A DNA stretch of 19,410 nt from CAIVPM01 sp049242885 (GCA_049242885.1 JBMLOQ010000077.1:1-19410), one strand, 5' to 3'; positions 1-7,970 are shown, counted from the first letter of the stretch. Made by a program: numbers and translations. Notes: generated from the letters alone by a model not told the origin.

Positions 1-248
1 GAATATTAGTGTAGGTTTGCCTTTGTATTATGCAGTTATACAACACAGTTTTTTATAATAGAAATTATAGTAAGCTATATGTATTATAGCATTTATAAAT
101 GTAAGTTCAATACTTTTGTAATGAATCTATTGCACCCGTTTTCCTGCTTTAAAACCCAATACATTTATTGCAAGTAATAAGCTTTAACTGTAAACTTAAT
201 TATTTATACTTTCATTTGCTGATAAAAGAATTGCATAAAAACAGCTAC

Positions 249-653
249 TCAAATCTTCCCAGCCCAATAATCTGCTTCTTGCTTATGGTATAAATAATGA
301 TGGTATAGCTTTTTTGGATATTCATTTATATACAATAAAACTGTAATCACAATTGCATAAAACATAAATAATAAAACCATAAGTGAAAATGTACCCAAAG
401 CCAAATAAGCAGCAGATACAATAAAGGTTAAAACTGCACTTATAGTTACCAATACTACACTAAACCTTTTTTTGGAAACCAATGTTATAAACGCAATAAA
501 TGAATAAAAATGAATAGCAATAAACACATAATTAAACCAAAAATCGTACATGGCAATTAGTAGCTGAATAAAGCAAGTTAATGCTATGGCTGCTCCAATA
601 ACACCAATAAACGCTAAAAATTCGCTACTCTTTTTATCTAATTCTTTTTGCAT
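249..653 (-). CDS. Four-helix integral membrane protein, function unknown
   Basis: I do not recognise this 134-residue protein. It has a short polar N-terminus rich in Lys and Glu, then four hydrophobic segments at about residues 12-34, 37-60, 63-86 and 88-109. It ends in a cytoplasmic-looking tail rich in Tyr, His and Lys (about 110-134). It has no signal peptide, catalytic motif or conserved Cys. It is the last gene of a three-gene minus-strand operon and starts 3 bases after the stop of the TPR gene, so the three are almost certainly co-transcribed. The tight spacing suggests a shared envelope role, but nothing in the sequence says which. No clear terminator hairpin follows it. Confidence 0.7.
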   Translation of the reverse strand: MQKELDKKSSEFLAFIGVIGAAIALTCFIQLLIAMYDFWFNYVFIAIHFYSFIAFITLVSKKRFSVVLVTISAVLTFIVSAAYLALGTFSLMVLLFMFYAIVITVLLYINEYPKKLYHHYLYHKQEADYWAGKI

Positions 654-656
654 AAT

Positions 657-974
657 CTACATATTATCTTCTAAATCTTCATAAGCCATTTGCAATTCTG
701 CAAAAGCATGTTTATCGTTTGCAGCTTTTGCTGCTTCCATTCCTTTAGTATACCATTCTAATGCTTCAGCAAACAATTGTTGACGCTCTAATAGTTTTGC
801 CAAATGGTAATAACTACCTACGTAATTAGGACTTTCGTTTAAAATTGCTTTAAACAAATCTTTAGCCACATCATCATTACCCAATTTTATATTCTCTAAG
901 GCCAACGCATGTCTTAAAAAATTATCGCTAGGATTATCTTTTAAGTATGCTTGTATTTGGGTTATTTTATCCAT
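657..974 (-). CDS. Small tetratricopeptide-repeat (TPR) protein
   Basis: This 105-residue protein is almost entirely helical. It holds about two TPR-like units (around residues 18-51 and 52-85), recognised by the spacing of small and aromatic residues (LRHALALENIKLG; GSYYHLAKLLERQ; AEALEWYTKGME) and by the Pro and Tyr at the turn between units. TPR units are protein-binding scaffolds. There is no signal peptide or membrane segment, so it should be cytoplasmic. It is the middle gene of a three-gene operon, 2 bases after the upstream membrane protein gene and 3 bases before the next, so a soluble partner for one of those proteins is a reasonable inference. The specific target is unknown. Confidence 0.8.
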   Translation of the reverse strand: MDKITQIQAYLKDNPSDNFLRHALALENIKLGNDDVAKDLFKAILNESPNYVGSYYHLAKLLERQQLFAEALEWYTKGMEAAKAANDKHAFAELQMAYEDLEDNM

Positions 975-976
975 AA

Positions 977-1255
977 TTAACTATTAAAAAAATAAAAAAC
1001 TTGGAGTGCAAAAAAAGCAATGTTTAATCCAAAAACAAACTTTCCAATTGCTGCTCTTTTTGGCGATAGCATGCCTAAAATTGTAACCAAAATCATGATG
1101 GCGTTTATTACAAAAGCTATTAAAGCCAATATTAAAATAAAATCTTTGAATATAAAATGAGTTGTAAAACTAGGGATGCTTTTGCTCATCATAGCTATCA
1201 AAAAACAGAAATTACAAATCAATGCAAATCGATTAAAAAAATTGATAACTTTCAT
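977..1255 (-). CDS. Small three-helix membrane protein, function unknown
   Basis: This 92-residue protein is unrecognised. It has three hydrophobic stretches at about residues 6-25, 38-62 and 70-90, joined by short loops, one of them basic (PKRAAIGK). There are no catalytic motifs. It is the first gene of the minus-strand operon that continues into the TPR gene 2 bases later. It is divergent from the YfhO-family gene, with 155 bases between the two starts. No good Shine-Dalgarno sequence precedes its ATG, which is normal for Bacteroidota. The only promoter-like match close upstream is a degenerate AAAATTTG. Confidence 0.65.
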   Translation of the reverse strand: MKVINFFNRFALICNFCFLIAMMSKSIPSFTTHFIFKDFILILALIAFVINAIMILVTILGMLSPKRAAIGKFVFGLNIAFFALQVFYFFNS

Positions 1256-1357
1256 TCATTCAAATTTTTAAACTGGGTTAGTAAATTATTTAATTGTGAC
1301 TTTTTCAATCAAAAAAACACATGATTCATTCATTTAAATCATTATTAATTAAGCCAT

Positions 1358-1389
1358 CTTGCAAATATTATTGAAATTAGTTTATTTTG
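1358..1389 (+). promoter_or_regulatory. Candidate Bacteroidota-type promoter for the YfhO-family gene
   Basis: CTTG at 1358-1361 resembles the -33 element and TTATTTTG at 1382-1389 differs from the -7 consensus TAnnTTTG at one base. The spacing is 20 bases, within the usual 19-21. Transcription would start near 1396, giving a leader of about 15 bases before the ATG at 1411. This is prediction from pattern only. Confidence 0.4.
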
Positions 1390-1410
1390 CCCAACTTATA
1401 ATATTAGTTA

Positions 1411-3903
1411 ATGAATAAAATAAATTTTAAGAAATGGTTGCCTCATATAGTAGCCATTGCATTGTTTGCTGTAATTGCTTGCATTTATTGTAAACCAATT
1501 TTTAATGGTCAAGTTTTACAACAGCACGATGTAAGCCAATGGAAAGGAATGGCAAAACAAAGTTTAGATTTTCAAGAAAAAAATGGGCGTTTCCCTTTAT
1601 GGACTAACAGTATGTTTGGTGGAATGCCTGCTTATCAAATAGCTTATGGTAGCGAAAATCCTGTAACAGTTGGCTATATTCAAAAAGTTATGGAATTGTT
1701 TTTACCAGCACCAGCATCTTACTTTTTCTTGGCTTGCTTATGTTTTTATATTCTTGCTCTAATACTTGGATGTAATATTTATGTTGCATTTTTTACAGCA
1801 CTTAGCTACGCCTATTGTACTTATAATCCAGTAATTATTGGTGCAGGGCATAATACTAAAATGATAGCTATTGCTTACATGCCAGCATTTATAGGAGGTC
1901 TTACACTCATCTTTCAAAAAAAGTATATTATTGGTACAGCTTTAACAGCTTTGTTTACAAGCTTTTTAATTGGTGCAAACCATGCTCAAATTACTTACTA
2001 TGCTATTGTAATAGCCATTTTTATGGCAATTAGTTTTGGAATACATTGGATAATAAACAAAGAGTATAAGCATCTTATAATGGCAGCAGCTTTATCTATT
2101 TTTGGAGGAGCTTTAGGCGTAGGTGTTAATCTTGTAAGCCTTGCTACAACCAATGAATACTCTAAAGCAACAATACGTGGAGGGAGTATTTTGGCAGATG
2201 AAAGTGGCAAAGGCAATAGCACAAAAGATGGTCTAAAAAAAGATTATGCTCTTAGTTATAGCATGTACAAGACTGAGCCATTGGTAATGATGGTTCCAAG
2301 AATGTATGGTGGAAGCAATGGCTTAGAAATGCCTGAAGATAAAAGTAAAGCCATTGAAGCTTTGCAACAAATGCCTCAACAAGTGGCACAAAGTCTTAAT
2401 AATTATGTGTCGTTTTACTGGGGTGGAATTGGTGGAACAAGTGGCCCACCATATGTAGGTGCTATTATTTGTTTGTTAGCATTTATTGGTTTTGTTGTGC
2501 TAGATAGTAAGTATAAATATTGGATAGCTGCAGCTTCAGTATTTACAATAATGCTAAGTTGGGGTAGTTTTTTTGAAGGCTTTAACGTATGGATGCTTAA
2601 TCATTTACCTCTTTACAATAAATTTAGAGCACCAAGTATGATTCTTGTAGTGCCTACTTTATTGTTGTGTATAATGGCTGCCTTGAGTTTAAATAAAATG
2701 TTGTTTGGAGAAGATAAAGAAGCACTTTTTGCAAAATACAAAAAAGGATTGATGGTTGCAGGTGGCTTTTTAGCTTTGGCATTTGTTATTTATTTAACTA
2801 GTGATTATAGAAGTGAAAATGATATTAATTTAATTAAACAAATAGAAGAAATAAAGGACGCTAATCAAAAGTCTGTGATTTTAGATGCTGCAAAAAGTTT
2901 GCAAAAAGGATTAGTTGCCGATAGAAAATCTTTGTTTTTTAACGATATTTTGCGTACGCTAGCATTTATGCTAATTGCAGCTGCTGCCTTATATTTTGTG
3001 ATAAAAAATAAATTGAAATGGCAATTTGGGTTAGTGATAATTGGTGTTTTTGCTTTTATTGATGTAATGCTTGTAAACGTTAATTATTTAAGTAGTACAA
3101 ATTATCAAGATGCTGAGGAGTATCAAAGTACTTTTAACCCAAGTCCTGCTGATATTGAAATACAAAAAGATAAATCTCATTATAGAGTTTTTGATTTAAC
3201 TAGTGGGGTAAATACAGCGTTTAATGGTGGAGCCTTGACCGCCTATTTTCATAACAGTTTAGGTGGGTATCATGCAGCAAAATTAAGTTTGTATCAAGAT
3301 CTAATTGAAAGACAGTTTTACAATTTTCCTAATTGTTTCCCTGCTGTAAATATGATGAATGTAAAGTACATTATTCAAAGAGACAACCAAACTGGGCAAC
3401 CTTTTGCACAACAAAACCCTGAGGCTTTGGGCAATTGTTGGTTTGTAAAGAATGTACAATTTAAGAAAACACCTTTAGACGTGATGAATGCTTTAACTGG
3501 CTTTTCGCCAAAAGATACTGCATTGGTTGAAGAAGCAAGTAAGAGTTTAGTTAAGTATGATGAAATAGCCGATACTACTGCTGCAATAAGCTTAGTAAAA
3601 AACAACAATGATTATGTAGAATATACTAGTAGCAGTGCAAGCAATAAGTTTGCTGTTTTTAGTGAAGTTTTTTACGATAAAGGTTGGGTTGCTACTATTG
3701 ATGGTAAAGAAACCCCAATTGTAAAAACAAACTATGTTTTAAGAGGGTTAAGTGTACCTGCAGGAAATCACAAAATTGTATTTGAGTTTAAGCCAGCATC
3801 ATATTATAACTCTCAAAAGTTTGCCATTGTTGCAAGTGCAATTATTTGGTTGTTACTTATAGCTGCAGCTTGGTTTGGGTTTAAAAAGAAGGCATTAGTT
3901 TAG
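1411..3903 (+). CDS. YfhO-family polytopic membrane protein (probable GT-C-type glycosyltransferase)
   Basis: This 830-residue protein has a short basic N-terminus, a first membrane helix (about 10-30), and many further hydrophobic helices through residue 560, with one more at the extreme C-terminus (about 805-825). The C-terminal periplasmic part carries the family's characteristic stretch around residues 745-790 (FYDKGWVATIDGKE, then VLRGLSVPAGNHKIVFEF), an Ig-like ending seen in YfhO proteins (Pfam PF09586). An early loop has an Asp pair region (QQHDVSQWKG) like that of GT-C enzymes. Known family members in Bacillus are linked to glycosylation of cell-envelope polymers; the Bacteroidota substrate is not known. 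The gene stands alone, divergent from the small membrane-protein operon, and ends at a strong terminator. Length and both ends look complete. Confidence 0.85.
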   Translation: MNKINFKKWLPHIVAIALFAVIACIYCKPIFNGQVLQQHDVSQWKGMAKQSLDFQEKNGRFPLWTNSMFGGMPAYQIAYGSENPVTVGYIQKVMELFLPAPASYFFLACLCFYILALILGCNIYVAFFTALSYAYCTYNPVIIGAGHNTKMIAIAYMPAFIGGLTLIFQKKYIIGTALTALFTSFLIGANHAQITYYAIVIAIFMAISFGIHWIINKEYKHLIMAAALSIFGGALGVGVNLVSLATTNEYSKATIRGGSILADESGKGNSTKDGLKKDYALSYSMYKTEPLVMMVPRMYGGSNGLEMPEDKSKAIEALQQMPQQVAQSLNNYVSFYWGGIGGTSGPPYVGAIICLLAFIGFVVLDSKYKYWIAAASVFTIMLSWGSFFEGFNVWMLNHLPLYNKFRAPSMILVVPTLLLCIMAALSLNKMLFGEDKEALFAKYKKGLMVAGGFLALAFVIYLTSDYRSENDINLIKQIEEIKDANQKSVILDAAKSLQKGLVADRKSLFFNDILRTLAFMLIAAAALYFVIKNKLKWQFGLVIIGVFAFIDVMLVNVNYLSSTNYQDAEEYQSTFNPSPADIEIQKDKSHYRVFDLTSGVNTAFNGGALTAYFHNSLGGYHAAKLSLYQDLIERQFYNFPNCFPAVNMMNVKYIIQRDNQTGQPFAQQNPEALGNCWFVKNVQFKKTPLDVMNALTGFSPKDTALVEEASKSLVKYDEIADTTAAISLVKNNNDYVEYTSSSASNKFAVFSEVFYDKGWVATIDGKETPIVKTNYVLRGLSVPAGNHKIVFEFKPASYYNSQKFAIVASAIIWLLLIAAAWFGFKKKALV

Positions 3904-3921
3904 AAATTTTTGTGTAATAAT

Positions 3922-3956
3922 AAAAGCCCATCAGATGACAATTTGATGGGCTTTTT
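3922..3956. terminator. Bidirectional intrinsic terminator between convergent genes
   Basis: A perfect 12-base-pair stem pairs AAAAGCCCATCA (3922-3933) with TGATGGGCTTTT (3944-3955) around a 10-base loop. It is A-rich on the left and T-rich on the right, so it can end transcription both of the YfhO-family gene (stop 3903) and of the helicase gene arriving from the other side (stop 3976). Confidence 0.9.
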
Positions 3957-3975
3957 AATACGTTGATATTACATT

Positions 3976-5301
3976 TTACTTTGCAATTTCCATCCTTACC
4001 CTTAATCCTTTTATTTTTTGATCTTTAATTAATTCCAAAGCCGATGACATTTTGTTTTTACGAATAGCTACAAAGCTTGCAAAATCTTTTACATCAATCA
4101 GTCCAATATCTTCTTTTTTTAGTAAGGCTTTTTGCATTAAAAATCCCACTACATCAATTTTGTTTACTTTATTCTTTTTGCCTGCTGCAATAAATAAAGT
4201 ACTCCATGTTGGTTTTTGTGGTATTTCATATGTTCCTTCTAAAACCAAGTCTTCAACTTCCTCTTCTACATAAGGTGGCATATATTCTTCTTTACCCAAA
4301 ATCATAATTACAGTGCCACTATAATGCATTCTTGCTGTACGCCCATTTCGGTGTGTATAGCTTTCTTTTGTAGCTGGTATTTGATAATGTATAATGTTTC
4401 GCACATTAGTAATATCTAACCCACGTGAAGCTAAATCGGTTGTAACTAAAACTTCTACAGTACCATTTATAAATTTGCACAAAGCACTATCACGTTGGTG
4501 TTGTTCCATGGCACCATGATAAAATTCGTTTACAATACCATTTTGTTTTAAATGTTTACTTATTCGTTCTACAGCATCTCTATGATTGCAAAAAACTATA
4601 CTACTTCTATTACCAATGCTACACAATAGTTTAAATAAGTCTTCAATTTTATCATCACCATTGCTAACAAGTTTTTTTATTGCTAACTTTTCATTAATTA
4701 CAGGAATTGTAGGTAAAAAGTTTAGGGTAAAAAAACCGTCAAGAGTAATAAAACTTGGTGTTTCAATTGGTTTAGTAGCACTTACTAAAATATCGTTTTG
4801 TTTATTTATTAGCGATTGAATAATAAATCCAACTTCATCTGTAAATCCTTGCTCAAAGGTTTTATCAAACTCGTCTAAAACTAATGTGGTAATGGTATCG
4901 GGCTTTATACTTTCTCTCCTTAAATGATCTGCTAAACGCCCTGCTGTACCAACAATTACTGTTGGTGTTTCAATTAAATTATTTTCTTCAATTTCCCTTT
5001 TGTGCCCTCCATAGCATGCAGTGATTTTTAGCCCAGTGTTTAGCTGCTTAAAAACTTTTTCTGTTTGTTGTGCCAATTCTCTTGAAGGAGTTACTATTAA
5101 AAGTTGAGTGCCTTTTTTTTCTAGGTCAATTTGTGTGAGAGCACCTAAAACATAGGCCAAAGTTTTACCACTTCCTGTTGGAGATAACAGCATTAATTCT
5201 TTATGTTTTGGAGCTAGATTTAATACATCTTGCTGCATTTTGTTTAGCTCTTTAATGCCAATTTTTGGTAAGTGTTGTAATACCTGATTTACTATTTGCA
5301 T
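3976..5301 (-). CDS. DEAD-box RNA helicase with DbpA-type RNA-binding C-terminus
   Basis: This 441-residue ATP-dependent RNA helicase has a complete motif set: Q motif Gln near residue 23, motif I PTGSGKT (41-47), Ia TPSRELAQQ (71-79), GTAGRL (118-123), motif II as DEFD rather than DEAD (143-146), III SAT (174-176), V TTDLASRGLDI (287-297) and VI HRNGRTAR (317-324). The last 70 or so residues (about 372-441) have the pattern of the DbpA RNA-binding domain (PF03880), which in E. coli DbpA targets 23S rRNA helix 92. A role in large-subunit assembly is therefore likely but inferred. The gene is monocistronic, with a -7-like box only 4 bases from the ATG. The start is supported because later Met codons would remove the Q motif. 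Confidence 0.9.
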   Translation of the reverse strand: MQIVNQVLQHLPKIGIKELNKMQQDVLNLAPKHKELMLLSPTGSGKTLAYVLGALTQIDLEKKGTQLLIVTPSRELAQQTEKVFKQLNTGLKITACYGGHKREIEENNLIETPTVIVGTAGRLADHLRRESIKPDTITTLVLDEFDKTFEQGFTDEVGFIIQSLINKQNDILVSATKPIETPSFITLDGFFTLNFLPTIPVINEKLAIKKLVSNGDDKIEDLFKLLCSIGNRSSIVFCNHRDAVERISKHLKQNGIVNEFYHGAMEQHQRDSALCKFINGTVEVLVTTDLASRGLDITNVRNIIHYQIPATKESYTHRNGRTARMHYSGTVIMILGKEEYMPPYVEEEVEDLVLEGTYEIPQKPTWSTLFIAAGKKNKVNKIDVVGFLMQKALLKKEDIGLIDVKDFASFVAIRKNKMSSALELIKDQKIKGLRVRMEIAK

Positions 5302-5305
5302 TTTG

Positions 5306-5313
5306 CAAAAGTA
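5306..5313 (-). promoter_or_regulatory. Bacteroidota -7 promoter box abutting the helicase start
   Basis: Read on the minus strand, this is TACTTTTG, an exact match to TAnnTTTG. Only four bases separate it from the ATG (5301-5299). Since the family start point lies a few bases past this box, the mRNA would begin at or within a base or two of the start codon. No convincing -33 TTTG is seen 19-21 bases upstream. Confidence 0.5.
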
Positions 5314-5370
5314 GTTTTATTCACACAAAGAACACTAAGAATACAAAGTACTTAAAGATATTTAGCAAAA

Positions 5371-5408
5371 ATAAAAAATCCCTCAATCATTTACATGATT
5401 GAGGGATT
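5371..5408 (-). terminator. Intrinsic terminator of the atpD-atpC unit
   Basis: A perfect 14-base-pair stem pairs AATCCCTCAATCAT (5377-5390) with ATGATTGAGGGATT (5395-5408) around a 4-base loop. On the minus strand it is followed by a T-tract (TTTTTTATTTTT). It lies 21 bases beyond the atpC stop and before the helicase promoter. Confidence 0.9.
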
Positions 5409-5428
5409 ACAATATATTCACTAAATTG

Positions 5429-5680
5429 TTATGCCTCTAAAGCACCTTCAACCAAAACAGTTGCTTTATTATTTAAAACCTCAACAAAGCCACTTTGTAT
5501 GTTATAGCTTTGAGTTTGAGTTTTATTAGTCAAAATTTTTACTGTTCCTTTTTTTAAGGCACTTACTAGTGGTGCATGCTTATCAAGCACTTCAAACAAA
5601 CCCGAAACTCCAGGTAGTTGAACGCCATAAACATCGCCACTATATATTTTTTTTTCTGGAGTAAGAATATCTAATGTCAT
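5429..5680 (-). CDS. atpC: F1F0 ATP synthase epsilon subunit, short form
   Basis: This 83-residue protein matches the N-terminal beta-sandwich domain of the F1 epsilon subunit: it begins MTLDILTPEKKIYSGDV and has the conserved G-x-x-G-xF-x-x-L-x-x-HAPLVSAL signature at about residues 24-42. In the synthase this domain sits at the foot of the central stalk, contacting gamma and the c-ring. The usual C-terminal helical hairpin, present in the ~139-residue E. coli protein and able to inhibit ATP hydrolysis, is absent. The stop is followed at once by a strong terminator, so this is not a sequencing break. Short epsilon subunits are, to my knowledge, common in Bacteroidota. It lies 77 bases after atpD, with octamer repeats directly before its ATG. 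Confidence 0.93.
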   Translation of the reverse strand: MTLDILTPEKKIYSGDVYGVQLPGVSGLFEVLDKHAPLVSALKKGTVKILTNKTQTQSYNIQSGFVEVLNNKATVLVEGALEA

Positions 5681-5681
5681 A

Positions 5682-5746
5682 ATTTGAAAATTTGAAAATT
5701 TGAAAATTTAAATTGCAAAAATTTTCTTATTTGCTAATTTGCTAAT
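5682..5746. repeat. Two clusters of 8-base tandem repeats in the atpD-atpC gap
   Basis: ATTTGAAA occurs three times in tandem plus half a unit (5682-5709), ending two bases from the atpC start codon (5680-5678). A second octamer, TTGCTAAT, occurs twice in tandem at 5731-5746. The 22 bases between are A/T-rich. The repeats fill most of the 77-base gap and would lie in the atpC leader. Confidence 0.75.
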
Positions 5747-5757
5747 TGTCAAATTAA

Positions 5758-7245
5758 TTAATTCATCATTTTTTTACCTTTCTCAATTGCATCTTCCAAT
5801 GTACCAACAAGGTTGAATGCAGCTTCTGGATATTCATCTACTTCACCATCCATAATAGCGTTGAAGCCTCTTATGGTATCATCAATACTAACAAATACAC
5901 CTTTTAAACCAGTAAATTGTTCTGCTACGTGGAAAGGTTGAGATAAGAAACGTTGTACTTTACGTGCACGTGCAACTGTCATTTTATCTTCATCACTTAA
6001 TTCGTCCATACCTAAGATGGCAATAATATCTTGTAACTCTTTGTAACGTTGTAAAATTAATTTTACTCTGTTTGCAGTATTGTAATGTGCATCACCTACA
6101 ATAGCAGGAGTTAAAATTCTTGATGTAGAATCTAAAGGATCCACAGCAGGATAAATACCTAAATCGGCAATTTTTCTACTTAATACAGTTGTAGCATCTA
6201 AGTGAGCAAATGTAGTTGCAGGAGCAGGGTCAGTTAAGTCATCTGCAGGTACATAAACTGCTTGTACAGATGTAATTGAACCATTTTTAGTAGATGTAAT
6301 ACGCTCTTGCATTAAACCCATTTCTGTAGCAAGTGTAGGTTGGTATCCTACAGCACTTGGCATACGACCTAAAAGAGCCGATACTTCAGAACCTGCTTGA
6401 GTAAAACGGAAGATATTATCAACGAAAAATAAAATGTCTTTACCTTTTCCTGTACCATCACCATCTCTAAAATATTCAGCAATAGTTAAACCAGATAAAG
6501 CCACACGAGCTCTAGCACCTGGAGGTTCGTTCATTTGTCCAAATACGAAAGTTGCTTTACTGTCTTTTAAGCCTTCCATATCAACTTTGCTCAAATCCCA
6601 GCCACCTTCTTCCATGCTGTGTTTAAAAGCATCACCATATTTCATAATGCCAGCTTCAATCATCTCACGTAATAAGTCGTTTCCTTCACGTGTTCTTTCA
6701 CCAACACCAGCAAACACTGATAATCCACCATGCCCTTTGGCAATATTATTGATTAACTCTTGAATTAATACTGTTTTACCCACACCAGCACCACCAAACA
6801 AACCAATTTTACCACCTTTTGCGTATGGTTCAATAAGGTCGATTACTTTAATACCTGTAAATAATATTTCGCTAGAAGTACTTAAGTTTTCAAAAGTTGG
6901 GGGTTTTGCATGTATTGGGCGACCACCTTTTTTGTCTAACTGTGGTAAACCATCTATAGCATCACCAGTAACGTTAAATAAACGACCATTAATGCCTGCA
7001 CCAATTGGCATAGAAATCGCTTTTCCAGTGTCAATTACTTCCATTCCACGTACTAAACCTTCAGTACCTTCCATAGAAATAGTTCTTACACTATCTTCAC
7101 CTAGGTGTTGTTGAACTTCTAAAACTAAAATTTCTCCATTAGCTTTTTTAAGTTCTAATGAGTTGTAAATTTCAGGTAGCGTACCATCAAATTGTACGTC
7201 AACCACCGCACCAATAATCTGTTTTACTTTTCCAATAGATGCCAT
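5758..7245 (-). CDS. atpD: F1F0 ATP synthase beta subunit
   Basis: This is the catalytic beta subunit of the F1 sector, which makes ATP from ADP and phosphate at the inner face of the membrane. The 495 residues include the N-terminal barrel (MASIGKVKQIIGAVVDVQF), Walker A GGAGVGKT at 151-158, the catalytic GERTREGND stretch, Walker B ILFFVDNIFRF, and the C-terminal helical domain ending at KKMMN. Length is normal for the family. The frame stays open 43 codons upstream, but that extension is low-complexity and not conserved, and a promoter box lies inside it, so I start at 7245. It is followed by atpC. The alpha, gamma, delta and F0 genes are not in the window, consistent with the split atp organisation of many Bacteroidota. 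Confidence 0.97.
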   Translation of the reverse strand: MASIGKVKQIIGAVVDVQFDGTLPEIYNSLELKKANGEILVLEVQQHLGEDSVRTISMEGTEGLVRGMEVIDTGKAISMPIGAGINGRLFNVTGDAIDGLPQLDKKGGRPIHAKPPTFENLSTSSEILFTGIKVIDLIEPYAKGGKIGLFGGAGVGKTVLIQELINNIAKGHGGLSVFAGVGERTREGNDLLREMIEAGIMKYGDAFKHSMEEGGWDLSKVDMEGLKDSKATFVFGQMNEPPGARARVALSGLTIAEYFRDGDGTGKGKDILFFVDNIFRFTQAGSEVSALLGRMPSAVGYQPTLATEMGLMQERITSTKNGSITSVQAVYVPADDLTDPAPATTFAHLDATTVLSRKIADLGIYPAVDPLDSTSRILTPAIVGDAHYNTANRVKLILQRYKELQDIIAILGMDELSDEDKMTVARARKVQRFLSQPFHVAEQFTGLKGVFVSIDDTIRGFNAIMDGEVDEYPEAAFNLVGTLEDAIEKGKKMMN

Positions 7246-7274
7246 ATTATTAGACTGTTTTTTTATTTTGGCTG

Positions 7275-7282
7275 CAAAAGTA
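7275..7282 (-). promoter_or_regulatory. Bacteroidota -7 promoter box upstream of atpD
   Basis: TACTTTTG on the minus strand, followed by CAGCC, is an exact TAnnTTTG. It ends 29 bases before the atpD ATG, giving a predicted leader of roughly 22 bases. A -33 TTTG at the expected distance is not evident. Its position also argues against the longer upstream atpD start. Confidence 0.5.
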
Positions 7283-7443
7283 AGGGAAAGTTGTGTATTG
7301 ATGATTGGTTGATTGCATGATTTTTTGATGGATTTTGATAGTTGAATGAAGAATTTAGGGTAAAGAATACCCAAAAAGCACCTTCTTTGGAGAGATAGTA
7401 ATTTGTGAATTGCTTAAAACAAGTAAAGAGGAGCAGCATAGTT

Positions 7444-7896
7444 TTAATCTTCGGGGTTGAACCAATCCCAGTTTTTAGGGTCATAATAGCCGTCTTTTTT
7501 TTCAAGTTCAATCATTTCTTTAGCTAGTTTTTTCATTTCGTTTGCGTTAGGGGCGTTGGTTTGAATACATTCTTTTAAATACAATCTTATTCCTTCAATT
7601 TTGGTCCACATTTCTTCAACTAGCTTATCTCTTTCTTCAACAGCCATTTCGTATTGCAATTGTGCCAATTTTTCGTTTAAATAGGCTTCTTGATAAGCTT
7701 CAATTTTATAAGACATCAATTGTAGTAATTCGTTTTGGCTATCATCTTCAAATTCGTCCATCAATTCTTGTACAAGTTCTTTATATTCATTTAAAATATC
7801 AACTTGATCTAATACAGAGTGGCTTACTATGAAATTTATTAATGCGTTTTCATCTTCATCGAAAATAAGTTCAAAAAGTTTTTGTTTGTATTGCAT
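7444..7896 (-). CDS. Acidic, helical protein of unknown function
   Basis: I do not recognise this 150-residue protein. It is rich in Glu, Leu and Lys and predicted to be mostly helical, with long heptad-like stretches (around residues 40-95 and 115-135) that could form a coiled coil or helical bundle. It ends in an aromatic tail (GYYDPKNWDWFNPED). No signal peptide, membrane segment, Cys or catalytic motif is visible, so it is probably cytoplasmic. It lies between the M28 peptidase gene and atpD, all on the minus strand, but is 74 and 198 bases from them, so co-transcription is uncertain. Regular codon use and a clean ATG with a promoter-like sequence upstream (TACATTTTG near 7926-7918) support a real gene. 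Confidence 0.75.
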   Translation of the reverse strand: MQYKQKLFELIFDEDENALINFIVSHSVLDQVDILNEYKELVQELMDEFEDDSQNELLQLMSYKIEAYQEAYLNEKLAQLQYEMAVEERDKLVEEMWTKIEGIRLYLKECIQTNAPNANEMKKLAKEMIELEKKDGYYDPKNWDWFNPED

Positions 7897-7970
7897 AAAA
7901 TTGTTTTAAAATGATAGCAAAATGTATTAAAAATAGATGGATTGAAGTTTTATTTACTTTAAAAAACAGT

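Noticed and set aside
2..58. Plus-strand frame open from the left edge for about 18 codons, ending at TAA, as if the tail of a gene outside the window
   Set aside because: Too short to judge; the residues look protein-like, but no domain or composition evidence supports it.
6434..6763. 109-codon frame antisense to atpD
   Set aside because: Shadow of a highly conserved gene; Ser/Pro-rich composition typical of antisense translation.
7246..7374. 43-codon in-frame N-terminal extension of atpD
   Set aside because: Low-complexity, not like the conserved F1 beta N-terminus, and it contains a promoter box, so the start at 7245 is preferred.
7263..7511. 82-codon minus-strand frame overlapping the 7444-7896 gene and the atpD leader
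   Set aside because: Overlaps a better frame, spans the atpD promoter region, and its translation is low-complexity with no domain features.
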